Counted from the first letter of the stretch, positions 54,587 to 64,000 are shown. The stretch is DNA of 64,000 nt from Rhizobium sp. AAP43 (GCF_001296045.1 NZ_LJHS01000018.1:1-64000), one strand, 5' to 3'. Numbers and translations: made by a program. Notes: generated by a model not told the origin, from the letters alone.

Positions 54587-55171
54587 ATGAAAAATGATAT
54601 CAAACTGATCGACTATCTCGCAGTCCGCCGCTCCGTGCCGGCTTTCCAGATGTGTGAGCCCGGGCCTGACCGTGCGGAAATCGAGGCGATGCTGACGCTG
54701 GCGATTCGCGTTCCAGATCACGGCAAGATCGCGCCCTGGCGCTTCATCGTCTATCGTGGTTCGGAAAGGCAGGTCATCGGTGAAGCGCTGCTGCAAATGG
54801 CGCTGACCAAGAATCCGGCGCTTTCGCCGGAAATGGTTGAGGTCGAACGCAACCGCTTTACGCGCGCTCCAGTCGTGATCGCCGTCGTATCCACGGCCGC
54901 TCCCCATGCAAAAATCCCGGAATGGGAGCAGGTCATGTCGGCCGGCGCCGTCTGCCTTAATCTGCTCATGGCTGCAAATGCGCATGGCTTCGTGTCGAAT
55001 TGGCTGACGGAATGGTTCGCTTTCGACGAGAGCGTTTACCCGCTGCTCGGCGTCAATCCGGGCGAAAAGGTTGCCGGATTCATCCACATAGGCTCTACCG
55101 AGTTTCCGATCACCGAGCGACCGCGTCCCGTCCTTGAGGATGTGGTCAGTTGGAGAGGTGAGGGCGCTTGA
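54587..55171 (+). CDS. Nitroreductase family protein
   Basis: A 194-residue FMN-dependent nitroreductase (YdjA-like). Features: [11 protein letters not shown] near the N-terminus, [19 protein letters not shown] with the FMN phosphate contacts, the W(L)TEWFAFDE segment and G.IHIGS near the end. Substrate unknown. It overlaps the flavin reductase gene by one base (TGATG), so a flavin-coupled pair is likely. Confidence 0.9.
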   Translation: MKNDIKLIDYLAVRRSVPAFQMCEPGPDRAEIEAMLTLAIRVPDHGKIAPWRFIVYRGSERQVIGEALLQMALTKNPALSPEMVEVERNRFTRAPVVIAVVSTAAPHAKIPEWEQVMSAGAVCLNLLMAANAHGFVSNWLTEWFAFDESVYPLLGVNPGEKVAGFIHIGSTEFPITERPRPVLEDVVSWRGEGA

Positions 55172-55785
55172 TGTTTTATGAGACGGAAGGCAATGCCCAC
55201 GGCCTGGCCCACGATCCCTTCAAGGCGATCGTGGCGCCGCGACCGATTGGCTGGATTGGCACGCGGGGCGTGGACGGAAGCCGGAATCTCGCGCCTTATT
55301 CCTTCTTTAACGCGGTCGGTGACCGGCCGAAGCTTGTCATGTTCTCCTCGAGTGGGCGAAAGGATAGCCTGCGCAACGCTCAGGAGACGGGCGTCTTCAC
55401 GGCAAATTTCGTCGGCCGACCCTTGCTTGATCCAATGAATGCCTCTTCGATAGCCGCGCCTTACGGAACGGATGAGTTTATCGTTTCAGGGCTGACGCCG
55501 CTCGAGGGGCGTGTCGTCTCGGCACCCTATGTTGGCGAGGCCGTGGCCGTGCTCGAATGCCGTGTCACGATGGTGACAACGCTTAAGGATGTCGCCGGAC
55601 AGGACACCGACAGTCACATGGTGGTCGGACAAGTCATGGGTATCCATATCGACGAGAGCGTCATCCGAGACGGACGTTTCGATCTGGCTCTGGCCGATCC
55701 GGTCGCAAGGCTCGGCTATATGGATTATGCGGGCCTGGGCCCACTCTTCCAGCTTAGGCGGCCAAAAGCGCCGGGTGCCGAGTAG
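55171..55785 (+). CDS. Flavin reductase family protein
   Basis: A 204-residue split-barrel FMN-binding protein. It starts MFYETEG and has IVAPRPIGWIGTRGVDGSRNLAPYSFFNAVG, the classic flavin-reductase/DIM6-NTAB segment, and VFTANFVGRPLLDPMN. It probably supplies reduced flavin or is an oxidoreductase partner of the preceding nitroreductase. The start at 55171 overlaps the upstream stop. Confidence 0.9.
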   Translation: MFYETEGNAHGLAHDPFKAIVAPRPIGWIGTRGVDGSRNLAPYSFFNAVGDRPKLVMFSSSGRKDSLRNAQETGVFTANFVGRPLLDPMNASSIAAPYGTDEFIVSGLTPLEGRVVSAPYVGEAVAVLECRVTMVTTLKDVAGQDTDSHMVVGQVMGIHIDESVIRDGRFDLALADPVARLGYMDYAGLGPLFQLRRPKAPGAE

Positions 55786-55962
55786 AGGGCTCTGTTCCTT
55801 CAGAAGAGCCGGGCACGGTCGGAGCGAAAGACACAGTATCGTCCTTCTCTCGCTCCTTTGAGGTTACGGTTAATGAACGTGGTGAACGTTTCTTAAACTC
55901 TTTATCGGTAGTCTTCAGCCTACGGAAATACAAGGCTTTCCAGTAAAGAGTAGGTTGGAACT

Positions 55963-57102
55963 GTGATCGTGGCAGCATTTCTCCGGTGGGTCGAAACCGC
56001 AAAGGCGCAGGATCGGGCAAGAGCGGCGACCGCCCTTGCCAAGGCCTATGTCGGCGGGCGGATGCGGCCGGAGGAGCGACAGGCTGCCCAGGTGGGCATG
56101 ACCTATCTTCTCGATGATGCATCTCCTCAGGTGCGTCTGGCGCTTGCTGAAGCGCTGGCCTCTGAACCATCTGCGCCCCGCGCCATCATGGTGTCACTCG
56201 CTGAAGATCAGGCAGAGATCGCGTGCCCCGTTATCCTCTTTTCTCCAGTTTTGACCGACCACGATCTGGTCGATATCGCCGGCCGTGGGACGACCGAAAC
56301 GCGGGCGCTGATTGCGTCCCGCCAGAGAGTCGGCGCCGCCGTTGCAGCCGCACTTGCCGAGATTGGTGACGCGGCCGAAATCGAAGTGCTTCTCGAGAAT
56401 CCGGGCGCTGCTTTCACAGGCTTTACCCTTCGCCGCATAGCCGAGCGGCATGGTCGTGATGAGGCGGTGCGCTCGCACCTTCTCGATCGCGATGATCTCT
56501 CGGCCGAGGTCCGTCAGATGCTGGTTCAGTATGTCGCGGAAGCGCTTGTCGGATCAGATCTCGTACTGGGCACGATTGGGAGCCGGCGCCTGGACCGGAT
56601 TTCGCGCGAGGCAAGTGATACCGCCACAATATCACTCCTGGCGGATCTGCACGGCGATGAACTCTCCCGGCTTGTTTCCCATCTCTGCCAGGCGAACCGT
56701 TTGACACCGGCATTTCTGATGCACGCGCTTTGTGCAGGACGGACTGACTTTTTCTCGGCTGCCCTGTGTTTCATTTCTGGCATGGAGGAGCGCAGAGTCC
56801 GGTCAATCCTGGCGACTGGGCGTTTCCATGCCGTGCGCGCGCTCCTTGAAAGTGCCGGCTTGTCGCGTGAAGTGAGTCCTCTCTTCGTGGATGCGATCAT
56901 GCAATGGCGCGATGTCTTCCACGCGTCGGCCGTGCTTGAGCTTGACAATATCGCGCATCGGCTGGTCGCCCGTTATCGCAGCGTTCCCGACCTGACCGAG
57001 GGCGCCCGCACGTTACTCGATCTCGTCGAACGGTTGGCAATTGCCGAGGAACGTCGGCTGGCACGTGATTATGCCAGCGGCCTTGCACTGGCAGCGGCCT
57101 GA
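55963..57102 (+). CDS. DUF2336 domain-containing protein
   Basis: A 379-residue helical protein of the DUF2336 family, which is widespread in alphaproteobacteria and has no assigned function. Visible are HEAT-like alternating helices (VGMTYLLDDASPQVRLALAEALASE, then TLRRIAERHG). GTG start preceded by GGTTGGAACT. No signal peptide or membrane segment. A role in stress or c-di-GMP-linked regulation has been proposed for relatives, but nothing in the sequence shows it. Confidence 0.85.
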   Translation: MIVAAFLRWVETAKAQDRARAATALAKAYVGGRMRPEERQAAQVGMTYLLDDASPQVRLALAEALASEPSAPRAIMVSLAEDQAEIACPVILFSPVLTDHDLVDIAGRGTTETRALIASRQRVGAAVAAALAEIGDAAEIEVLLENPGAAFTGFTLRRIAERHGRDEAVRSHLLDRDDLSAEVRQMLVQYVAEALVGSDLVLGTIGSRRLDRISREASDTATISLLADLHGDELSRLVSHLCQANRLTPAFLMHALCAGRTDFFSAALCFISGMEERRVRSILATGRFHAVRALLESAGLSREVSPLFVDAIMQWRDVFHASAVLELDNIAHRLVARYRSVPDLTEGARTLLDLVERLAIAEERRLARDYASGLALAAA

Positions 57103-57108
57103 GCGGCC

Positions 57109-57561
57109 TCAGTCGCTGATTTTCTTTGCCACCCAGGAATAGCTGTCCGAGACGACGTGTATCGGTGTCTCGAAGATCATCTTAATGTCGCTGGTTCCGG
57201 GCAGAACATTCCGGATCCGGTCGACGGCGCGGGCAGCAAGCGTTCTATGCTTTTCCGTCACCTCCGGGGCTTCGGCGCTCGCGGTCGGCACCGAGGTATT
57301 TGGCGAATCGGGTTGCGCATTGGCGGCTGGGCTGGACGGGGGCGCGACAGCCGGGTCAGAGGCAATCTCCGGCGGTGGCTGCTGACACACGGCAACGGCG
57401 GTAGGAAAGCCGATATTGCCATAGCGTTCCAGCACGTTTTCCGAGGCTGCGTCGCAGAGTTCGATGGAGACGAACCGTTCCGGCGGCGTGGCGTAGAATT
57501 CGCATTGGCTGACTTTGTCGTCACATCCCAGGATCGTGATCATGATCAATGCGGTCTTCAT
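57109..57561 (-). CDS. Hypothetical small exported-like protein
   Basis: A 150-residue protein I do not recognise. It begins MKTALIMITILGCDDKVSQCEFYATPPE, with cysteines that recur (IELCDAA, VAVCQQ), then a long Pro/Ser/Ala-rich middle and a structured C-terminus (TLAARAVDRIRNVLPGTSDIKMIFE). AAGG stands eight bases before the ATG at 57561. The N-terminal hydrophobic stretch is short for a signal peptide. Convergent with the DUF2336 gene, 6 bases away. Confidence 0.7.
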   Translation of the reverse strand: MKTALIMITILGCDDKVSQCEFYATPPERFVSIELCDAASENVLERYGNIGFPTAVAVCQQPPPEIASDPAVAPPSSPAANAQPDSPNTSVPTASAEAPEVTEKHRTLAARAVDRIRNVLPGTSDIKMIFETPIHVVSDSYSWVAKKISD

Positions 57562-57801
57562 CGCGCCATTCCTTGTATCGTCTCCAAACGCCGGGACGAA
57601 AGCGTAGGAATGCAGCCAAAGCAAGACGCAGCCAATGGCGGGCGTGCGATCGCATGCGTGAACGCAGCGATGTCAGGGGAGGGACTGGCGAAAGCAATTT
57701 GCCCGAGCCTCAGCCCTTGGATAGATCCATAAAATATGAGATGACCGCACCAGTTTGGGCCGGCGGGCATTCCTCCGGCGAAAAGTCCGGTCATCAAAGT
57801 T

Positions 57802-59529
57802 ATGCTTCGTAAGTTTTTTGCTTTCTACCAACCCTATCGTGGTCTTTTTCTTCTCGATTTCGGCTGCGCCGTTCTCTCGGGCGTGCTGGAACTCGCTTTT
57901 CCGATTGCCGTGAAGCTCTTTGTCGACGAGTTGCTGCCGACTGGCCAATGGGTTGTGATCGTCGGGGCCTCGGTATTGCTGCTGGTCATCTATGCGATCA
58001 ATACAGGACTGATGGCTGTGGTGACCTATTGGGGTCATATGCTCGGCATCAATATCGAAACTGACATGCGCCGCATGGCATTCAGCCACTTGCAGAAACT
58101 GTCCTTCCGCTACTTCGACAATCAGAAGACCGGTCATCTGGTAGGCCGGCTGACGAAGGATCTGGAGGAAATCGGCGAAGTTGCCCATCACGGGCCCGAA
58201 GACCTATTCATCGCGGTCATGACCTTCATTGGTGCCTTCCTGCTCATGCTGTCGGTCAATGTGGACCTTGCTCTGCTTACGGCGCTGATCGTGCCTCTGA
58301 CCGGTTATGTGACCAGCCGCTATGGCAGCCGGATGACCGACAACTTCCGCCAGCTGTTCGGCCGCGTTGGCGATTTCAACGCGCGGATCGAGGAGAATGT
58401 GGGCGGCATTCGTGTGGTCCAGGCTTTCGCAAACGAGGCGCATGAGCGCGTCCTGTTCGAGCAGGACAACCAGAATTATCGACGCACCAAGCTAGATGCC
58501 TATCGAATCATGGCGGCCAGCACCTCGCTCTCCTATATGAGCATGCGTTTGGTCCAGATGGTTGTGATGATCGCCGGCGCTTATCTGGTCATTCTTGGCG
58601 AATTGACGAATGGCGGCTTTGTCGGCTTCCTGCTGCTGGTCGGTGTCTTTTTCCGCCCGGTGGAGAAGATCAACTCCGTCATCGAGACCTATCCCAAGGG
58701 TATTGCTGGTTTTCGCCGTTTCACCGAACTGATGGAAACCGAACCTGATATCGAAGACGCGCCGGGTGCCATAGAGGCTCCAGTGCTGAAGGGCGATATC
58801 GCCTTTACCAATCTCAGCTTCGGATACTCGGCCGACCGATCGGTCTTGCAGGGGATCAATCTTAATATCCGCGCAGGTGAGACGATTGCCTTTGTCGGCC
58901 CATCGGGGGCTGGCAAGACCACCCTCTGTTCGCTGCTGCCGCGCTTCTACGAGCCGACCCAAGGTGCCATCACAATCGACGGCATCGATATTCGCAACAT
59001 GAAGCTTGCTTCACTGCGCAGCCAGATCGGCATCGTTCAGCAGGACGTCTTCCTGTTCGGTGGCACCGTGCGGGAAAACATTGCCTATGGCCGGCTGGAT
59101 GCCAGTGATCGTGACATCCTGGAAGCGGCGCGCCGCGCCCGGCTGGAGGCCGTCATCGACGCGATGCCGAACGGTCTCGACACGATCATCGGTGAGCGTG
59201 GCGTCAAACTCTCGGGCGGTCAGAAACAACGTCTGGCTATTGCGCGGATGTTCCTGAAGAACCCGCCGATCCTCATTCTCGATGAGGCGACATCGGCGCT
59301 TGATACAGAAACCGAGCAGGCGATCCAGCAGTCATTGTCGGAGCTCGCCGTTGGCCGCACCACACTGGTGATTGCTCACCGGCTGGCAACCATCAGGGAT
59401 GCGACGCGGATCGTCGTCGTTGACCAGTCCGGCATCGCCGAGACGGGTACGCATGACGAACTCTTGGCAAGGCAAGGTGCCTATGCCCGCCTGCATGCAG
59501 CCCAGTTTCGGCTTCAGGCCACCGGGTGA
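57802..59529 (+). CDS. MsbA-type ABC exporter (fused permease/ATPase)
   Basis: A 575-residue half-transporter acting as homodimer. Six membrane segments (about 17-295), then an ATPase with Walker A GPSGAGKTT, Q-loop IGIVQQDVFLFGGTVRENIAYG, signature LSGGQKQR, Walker B PILILDEATSALD and switch AHRLATI. It could flip lipids or export drugs or peptides; the sequence does not tell. No strong ribosome site precedes the ATG. Confidence 0.9.
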   Translation: MLRKFFAFYQPYRGLFLLDFGCAVLSGVLELAFPIAVKLFVDELLPTGQWVVIVGASVLLLVIYAINTGLMAVVTYWGHMLGINIETDMRRMAFSHLQKLSFRYFDNQKTGHLVGRLTKDLEEIGEVAHHGPEDLFIAVMTFIGAFLLMLSVNVDLALLTALIVPLTGYVTSRYGSRMTDNFRQLFGRVGDFNARIEENVGGIRVVQAFANEAHERVLFEQDNQNYRRTKLDAYRIMAASTSLSYMSMRLVQMVVMIAGAYLVILGELTNGGFVGFLLLVGVFFRPVEKINSVIETYPKGIAGFRRFTELMETEPDIEDAPGAIEAPVLKGDIAFTNLSFGYSADRSVLQGINLNIRAGETIAFVGPSGAGKTTLCSLLPRFYEPTQGAITIDGIDIRNMKLASLRSQIGIVQQDVFLFGGTVRENIAYGRLDASDRDILEAARRARLEAVIDAMPNGLDTIIGERGVKLSGGQKQRLAIARMFLKNPPILILDEATSALDTETEQAIQQSLSELAVGRTTLVIAHRLATIRDATRIVVVDQSGIAETGTHDELLARQGAYARLHAAQFRLQATG

Positions 59530-59538
59530 CCTCGATAC

Positions 59539-60744
59539 TTAGCGCCCGGGGAGTTTTTCCTTCAGCGGCGCAATCGTGTGCGGGGGCTCTGCGAGCTCCG
59601 CCACGGTTTCGGGTTCCTCTGCCAGTTCGACCTCACGTATCCATTCGCGCCAGATCGAGACGAGAAGCGCCATCAACACGGGGCCGATAAAAAGCCCGAG
59701 GAATCCCATGGTCTTCACGCCCCCGACAAGGCCAAAGAAGGTTGGCAAGAATGGCAGCTTGATGGGTCCGCCAACCAGACGCGGCCGGACGGTCTTGTCG
59801 ACGATGAACAGTTCGACCGATCCCCAGATGAAGAGCGCGACGCCCTGCACCAGGGATCCGCTGGCAATGAGGTAGATCGAAACCAGGGTGAAGGACAGAG
59901 GCGCCCCTCCTGGAATAAGGGCCATGATGCCAGTCAGAACGCCAAGCGTCACCGGGGAGGGAACGCCCGCCAGCCAGTAGGCGATGCCGAGCACGATACC
60001 CTCGGCAATCGCAATCAGCGTCATGCCTGTGACGGTGGAACTGATTGTAGCGGGCACGACGCGCGAAATGCGTTCCCACCGGGTGGGGAGAATGCGTTCG
60101 CCGAGCAGGTCAACTTGCCTGGCGAAACTTGCACCGTCGCGAAAGACGAAAAACAAGGCGATCAGCATGAAGATTAGCGTCAGCACGAGATGGAAGATCC
60201 CGTCACCGGCAGCAATCACGGCACGATAGATATTGCCGATATTGGCGCCACTGACGATCTGTATCAGCTCACCGATAGACCCAGGCGATCCGATATAGGC
60301 GCTCCAGCGTTGCCCTAACCACTCACCGATACCTGGCAGGCCGAGAATCCAGTTTGGTGTCGGCGCTCCGATCCGGTTCGCCTCAACAGCCCAGACGATC
60401 CATTGCCGAACTTCGTCGACGGCGTAGCTGATCGCGATACCGATCGGAACGACAAGAAAGCTGATGATCGCGAGGATCGCCAGGGTCGCGGCAATCGTGG
60501 TGCTGCCGTTCACGCGCTCGAGCAGTCTGCGGTAGAGTGGCCAGCTTGCGAAGGCAATTACCAGCGAAGCGAGAACCGGCACGAGGAAGCCGTGAAAGAA
60601 GTAGATGGCGGCTGCGCCGACGAGAACGAGCAGCCAGCGTGCTGCCGAGATCGGCGTGATCAGCGCCGTCTGGGCCGTGCGGGTGGGGCCCAACCAACGT
60701 GGCCCCTGTTTCAGGTTCTGCTCGTCTGATTTGCTCACGTGCAT
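59539..60744 (-). CDS. AI-2E family transporter
   Basis: A 401-residue permease of the AI-2E/PerM (UPF0118) family, with about eight hydrophobic segments. Typical parts are FLVPVLASLVIAFASWPLY, GVLTGIMALIPGGAP and DKTVRPRLVGGPIKLPFLPTFFGLVGG. Members export autoinducer-2 or act as ion/proton antiporters. The N-terminal ~40 residues are hydrophilic. It is convergent with the ABC exporter, 9 bases between stops. Confidence 0.9.
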   Translation of the reverse strand: MHVSKSDEQNLKQGPRWLGPTRTAQTALITPISAARWLLVLVGAAAIYFFHGFLVPVLASLVIAFASWPLYRRLLERVNGSTTIAATLAILAIISFLVVPIGIAISYAVDEVRQWIVWAVEANRIGAPTPNWILGLPGIGEWLGQRWSAYIGSPGSIGELIQIVSGANIGNIYRAVIAAGDGIFHLVLTLIFMLIALFFVFRDGASFARQVDLLGERILPTRWERISRVVPATISSTVTGMTLIAIAEGIVLGIAYWLAGVPSPVTLGVLTGIMALIPGGAPLSFTLVSIYLIASGSLVQGVALFIWGSVELFIVDKTVRPRLVGGPIKLPFLPTFFGLVGGVKTMGFLGLFIGPVLMALLVSIWREWIREVELAEEPETVAELAEPPHTIAPLKEKLPGR

Positions 60745-60870
60745 TCAATCCCGGTTTCGGTCCTCCGCATATGGTTTATTCCCATGACAGAGACAAGTCA
60801 CCGGCTTGTGTGAAAGGAAGTTGAGCGCATAGCCGATCACTTCCAATCCACCCTCTTTGACCTTCAAGCC

Positions 60871-63800
60871 TCAGAAGTGCCCGTTAATGTCGACGGCGAA
60901 CCGTTGGGATTGGATCCCTTCACCATTAAAGCTGGTCTTGTAGCGGCCACTCACCGTGGCTGCGCCCTGTTTTGCCACGGTGAACCCCAAGCCAAGTGTC
61001 ATGGTGTCGCGGTTGCTGGATGACCCGGGGATGACGTAGTCAATTGGCCAGTTGTCGTCCGCATAGGTAACGGTGGACGTGCCGGTTTCGAGGAACTCCT
61101 TCGAGAAGTCCAGAGACAATTCAGGGGTCAATGTGGCGTCTTCAATCGCAATGTCATAGCCGACGATGAGGCCAAGTGCGGCGGCAAGGCTATCGCTCTC
61201 CATTTCGCCAAATTGAGCATTTTCCCAATCGGCGCCCGTCTCTTCCATATCGTCCAGGATCGAGTGAGAGGCACGGATGCGGGCATAGGACGTAACTTTG
61301 AGGTCGCCACTTGCATAGTCGTAGCCGCCGGTCAGCACGCCAAACATTTGGCTGCCTGAGCGGGATGCCTCAGCCTCTTGTCCCGATGGCGTTGTCCGCA
61401 GGGACTCGAAGCTGAGAAGGGCCGCACCGACAGAGCCTTCAACGAAGAGACCGCCTCCCGGTTGGTAAACGCCATAGAGCGACGCGCTGGCCGCCTCGTT
61501 GACGCTGGATGTTCCGTTCGAGCCAATTGCGGTGCGATCGCGCGCGTAGCCTATGGCAAGGCCGCCGATGATGGTTTCACTTAATCTGTAGTCGATCCCG
61601 CCAGTCAGGGAGAGTGTCGCGAAGTCATAGGCACTTTCTCCGTTCACGCTATCGCTGTCGCCGAGATCAATCGAACCGGAGGACCAGATGGCGAGGTTGC
61701 CACCCGCAAGCGCGGAGCACGCTGTTTCGACATTGACAGGTGCCTGACCATCGGCACCGTCTGTCATCGTGACAGAGACCGTGTTCTTCAGGCAAGAAAT
61801 GCCACGAAGAGATCTGAGGTGATCGGAGATGTCCTCGATCTGACTGTCTGCGAGCCGGCTGGCAGCGGCCGCCTGAGCCTGAACCAGCCCGACAAGGTCC
61901 GGATCGGCCGATAGGATCGGTCGGGCGGAGACCTGGATCTGCACGCTCGCGGGCGCAGATGTCCCGGATGCGCCAGTCAAAGTGTAACTCGCAACGAAGG
62001 TTCCGGTAAAATCGGGATTGGCGGTGAAGCGCAATTTGTATCGCCCGGCAGAAAGAGCGGCTGCAAAGGAGGCGGCCGGGTCGGATGCTGCCGTATCGTC
62101 GAGAACGATTACGGCTGTTCCGGCATTGGCTGGAGAAATGGATATAAGGTCCGCTCCCGTAAAGGGGCCGCCGGTTGCACCTTCCGTTAGATCGATCGTG
62201 ACCGTCCGCCCCGAATTGGTCGGAACGGTAATGGAGGGAGCGACGGGACGGGCTTCGGCGATATCCAGCGTGACCGCTGCCGACATGGCGGCGCCGTAGA
62301 GATCGGTCGCCGTGAGCGTCAGCGGAAAACGACCCATGACTTCAGGTGTGCCGGACAGGACACCGCTTGCCCGATCGAAACTCAGGCCATCTGGCAGGTT
62401 ACCGCCGAGCGCATACTCGTAAGGAGCGGTGCCGCCATCAGCGGAAAAGGCCTGGGTGAACGCCTCTGCCTGGCGCAATGTCAACGTGCCGGTCGGCGAA
62501 AGCGCCAGCTGCGGCTTGGCCACCGTGACGGTCACAGTTGCCGGATCCGAGATTCGCGTCGTATTGCTTGCGGTATAGGTGAAGCTGTCGGAGCCGGAAT
62601 AGCCAGGTGTGGGCGTATAGGTGATCGTCGTGCCGCTGGCTGCGGCCGTCCCGTGGGATGGGGCCGATGCGATGGCCACGCTTTCTGCTGCACCACCAGA
62701 AAGTGCGAGCGTAATGGCGTTGTCGGCACTATTGGCGTCGACGGCAGCGCTGACGTCATTGGCAATCGGCGCGGCGATTGCGATGGACATGGTGTAGGAG
62801 AGGTGGCCTTTTGCACCATAGGCATCGGTCACGGTCACCCAGAATGCCGTGTCGCCATCGATACTGGGTGTGCCCGAAAGCAAGCCGTTCGATGTCAACG
62901 AGAGACCATCTGGCAACGCGCCGGTGGTAATCTCGAAGCTATATGGTGCAGTCCCGTTTGCGGCCGACAGTGCCTGGCTATACCAGACCGCCGCAGTTGC
63001 CTGCGGAAGGGTGGACGGCGAGATGGCAAGCGTCGGGGGTGCGACAGTCACCGTAACAGTCGCGGGTGCCGATGGCCCCGTCGTGTTCCTTGCCTGGTAG
63101 GTGAAACTATCCTGACCGGAGTATCCTGCAGCGGGTGTGTAGGTAATCGAGGTGCCGCTGACGCTCGTCGTTCCATGAGCGGGACCGCTCGCCACGGAGA
63201 CGCTTGCAGCGGTTCCTCCGGAAACTGCGAGAGTGATGGGGTTGTTGGCACTGTTGGCGCTGACATTCGCTTCAACATTAGCAACGATCGGGGCAGCTAC
63301 TATAACCTCGAGGCTATACGCTCTGGCTCCCATTGCTCCATAGGCATCGCGTGCGGTGATCGTGAACTGGGAAATGCCTTCAGCACTGGGGATGCCGGAG
63401 AGGGTTCCGTTATTCGATAGCGTCAGCCCGGCTGGGATAGCGCCGGCGGAAACCGAATAGCTGTATGGCGCTGTGCCATAGAGTGCAGACAGATTTTGAT
63501 TGTAGCCCACTGTCGTCGTACCGTTAGGCAGATTTTCCGGCGCTAAGGACAGGGTTGGTGGTGTGACGGTGACCGTGACGATCGCCGTGTCAGACAGTGT
63601 CCCGTTGATTGTCGTGGTGTAAGAAAAGCTGTCGGTGCCAGAGAAACCGGGATAGGGCGTGTACATCAGTCCAGATCCTACCGCCCATGCTGCGCCATGA
63701 GAGGGAGTGGACACACTTTTCACGTTGGGCGCCACGAACCAGTCGAGTGCAATGAGATTGTTGCTGCTATTCGCGGCGACTGTTAGCGCGACATCATCGA

Positions 63801-64000
63801 CATTTTGGGCGATACCGATTGTCATCGACTGTTCTTCGAAATAGCCGGTATTGTCTGTCGCGCGTATCGTGAATCTGAAGGTACCAGATGATTGCGGCGT
63901 TCCGGAGATAGTGCCAGTCGATGAATTAAGATAGAGATTTGGCGGCAGCATGCCTGACTCGATCGAGTAGAGATACGGAGATGTGCCACCAGATGCCGTG
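60871..64000 (-). CDS. Large repeat autotransporter-like surface protein (5' end beyond window)
   Basis: The frame runs from the stop at 60871 to the right edge without interruption, so the start is outside; about 1042 codons are visible. From the visible N-terminal end: at least four putative Ig (He_PIG-type) repeats, each with GT(A/S)PY.(Y/F) and (L/I)SGTP motifs, alternating with cadherin-like/tandem-95 units (Y.G.DSFTY). A region with a Cys pair (GISCLKN and VETACSAL) precedes a C-terminal beta-barrel of about 280 residues ending in Phe (AVDINGHF). This indicates type V secretion or autotransport of an adhesin-like passenger. Strand, period and barrel are seen; the adhesin role is inferred. 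Confidence 0.88.
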   Translation of the reverse strand, partial: TASGGTSPYLYSIESGMLPPNLYLNSSTGTISGTPQSSGTFRFTIRATDNTGYFEEQSMTIGIAQNVDDVALTVAANSSNNLIALDWFVAPNVKSVSTPSHGAAWAVGSGLMYTPYPGFSGTDSFSYTTTINGTLSDTAIVTVTVTPPTLSLAPENLPNGTTTVGYNQNLSALYGTAPYSYSVSAGAIPAGLTLSNNGTLSGIPSAEGISQFTITARDAYGAMGARAYSLEVIVAAPIVANVEANVSANSANNPITLAVSGGTAASVSVASGPAHGTTSVSGTSITYTPAAGYSGQDSFTYQARNTTGPSAPATVTVTVAPPTLAISPSTLPQATAAVWYSQALSAANGTAPYSFEITTGALPDGLSLTSNGLLSGTPSIDGDTAFWVTVTDAYGAKGHLSYTMSIAIAAPIANDVSAAVDANSADNAITLALSGGAAESVAIASAPSHGTAAASGTTITYTPTPGYSGSDSFTYTASNTTRISDPATVTVTVAKPQLALSPTGTLTLRQAEAFTQAFSADGGTAPYEYALGGNLPDGLSFDRASGVLSGTPEVMGRFPLTLTATDLYGAAMSAAVTLDIAEARPVAPSITVPTNSGRTVTIDLTEGATGGPFTGADLISISPANAGTAVIVLDDTAASDPAASFAAALSAGRYKLRFTANPDFTGTFVASYTLTGASGTSAPASVQIQVSARPILSADPDLVGLVQAQAAAASRLADSQIEDISDHLRSLRGISCLKNTVSVTMTDGADGQAPVNVETACSALAGGNLAIWSSGSIDLGDSDSVNGESAYDFATLSLTGGIDYRLSETIIGGLAIGYARDRTAIGSNGTSSVNEAASASLYGVYQPGGGLFVEGSVGAALLSFESLRTTPSGQEAEASRSGSQMFGVLTGGYDYASGDLKVTSYARIRASHSILDDMEETGADWENAQFGEMESDSLAAALGLIVGYDIAIEDATLTPELSLDFSKEFLETGTSTVTYADDNWPIDYVIPGSSSNRDTMTLGLGFTVAKQGAATVSGRYKTSFNGEGIQSQRFAVDINGHF
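62330..64000 (-). repeat. Tandem Ig-like repeat array (510-522 bp period)
   Basis: The codons for the GT.PY. motif recur near 62420, 62942, 63464 and 63974, giving spacings of 522, 522 and 510 bases (174, 174 and 170 residues). Each period holds one He_PIG-type and one tandem-95-type unit. The copies are clearly similar in protein but diverged in DNA, so the array is not a recent duplication. Confidence 0.85.

Noticed and set aside
62330-64000. Regular 522-base repeats as a CRISPR or a recent tandem duplication
   Set aside because: They are protein-level domain repeats within one reading frame, and the copies have diverged in DNA.

Overview
The window looks like a stretch of the main chromosome of an alphaproteobacterium of the Rhizobiales, most probably a Rhizobiaceae member (Rhizobium/Agrobacterium-like). 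The evidence is the AapJQMP general amino-acid transporter, an EipB/DUF1849 envelope protein, bacterial homologues of the mitochondrial complex I subunits NDUFS4 and NDUFS6, phasin, DUF3126, ClpS-ClpA-AzlCD, and the long run rpsB-tsf-pyrH-frr-uppS-cdsA-rseP-bamA-lpxD-fabZ-lpxA-lpxI-lpxB. Genes are densely packed with high G+C and many 1-11 base stop/start overlaps. I see no transposase, integrase, prophage or CRISPR array; this is mostly core genome.

Layout. 1-4.5 kb: the 5' half of a tRNA-Glu gene leaving the left edge, an Ala/Pro-rich lipoprotein, a glyoxalase, a two-domain cold-shock protein, a DUF192 protein, tRNA-Pro, an NDUFS4-like protein, tRNA-Arg and a degenerate SNase-fold protein. 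4.5-10.4 kb: aapJQMP (minus) and a divergent cystathionine beta-lyase-like gene. 10.4-18.5 kb: flavin monooxygenase, NDUFS6-like protein, hydrolase, enoyl-CoA hydratase, cysE, DUF3126, phasin, clpS and clpA. 18.5-23.5 kb: azlCD, a minus-strand ridA-GDPD-GNAT-HIT group, and eipB.

23.7-36.9 kb is the translation/envelope core: ribosomal protein S2, EF-Ts, UMP kinase and ribosome recycling factor, then undecaprenyl and phospholipid precursor synthesis, RseP, BamA and lipid A synthesis. 36.9-40.2 kb is a zinc locus: znuA diverges from znuC-znuB-zur across a gap with two palindromes, and both ZnuA and ZnuC carry histidine-rich metal-binding stretches.

40.2-50.3 kb is mixed: gamma-carbonic anhydrase, a D,D-carboxypeptidase with a SPOR domain, an unknown membrane-anchored protein, a BTLCP cysteine protease, a tandem PilZ protein, a rhomboid protease, CBS and patatin proteins, hisI, folE, an IscU-like protein and a YidD protein fused in frame to an NTF2-like domain. 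50.5-60.7 kb: thrS, an acyltransferase, a periplasmic repeat protein, nitroreductase plus flavin reductase, DUF2336, an MsbA-type exporter and an AI-2E family permease. The right edge (60.9 kb onward) holds the 3' part of a very large minus-strand autotransporter-like surface protein with regular Ig-like repeats, whose start lies outside the window.

The least explained items are the repeat surface protein, the YidD-NTF2 fusion, the c-di-GMP/BTLCP pair with an AT-rich promoter region and a possible small RNA next to it, the three-repeat periplasmic protein, and several strong palindromes near zinc, amino-acid, bamA and thrS genes. Nothing here clearly amounts to a wholly new system; the findings are ranked accordingly.
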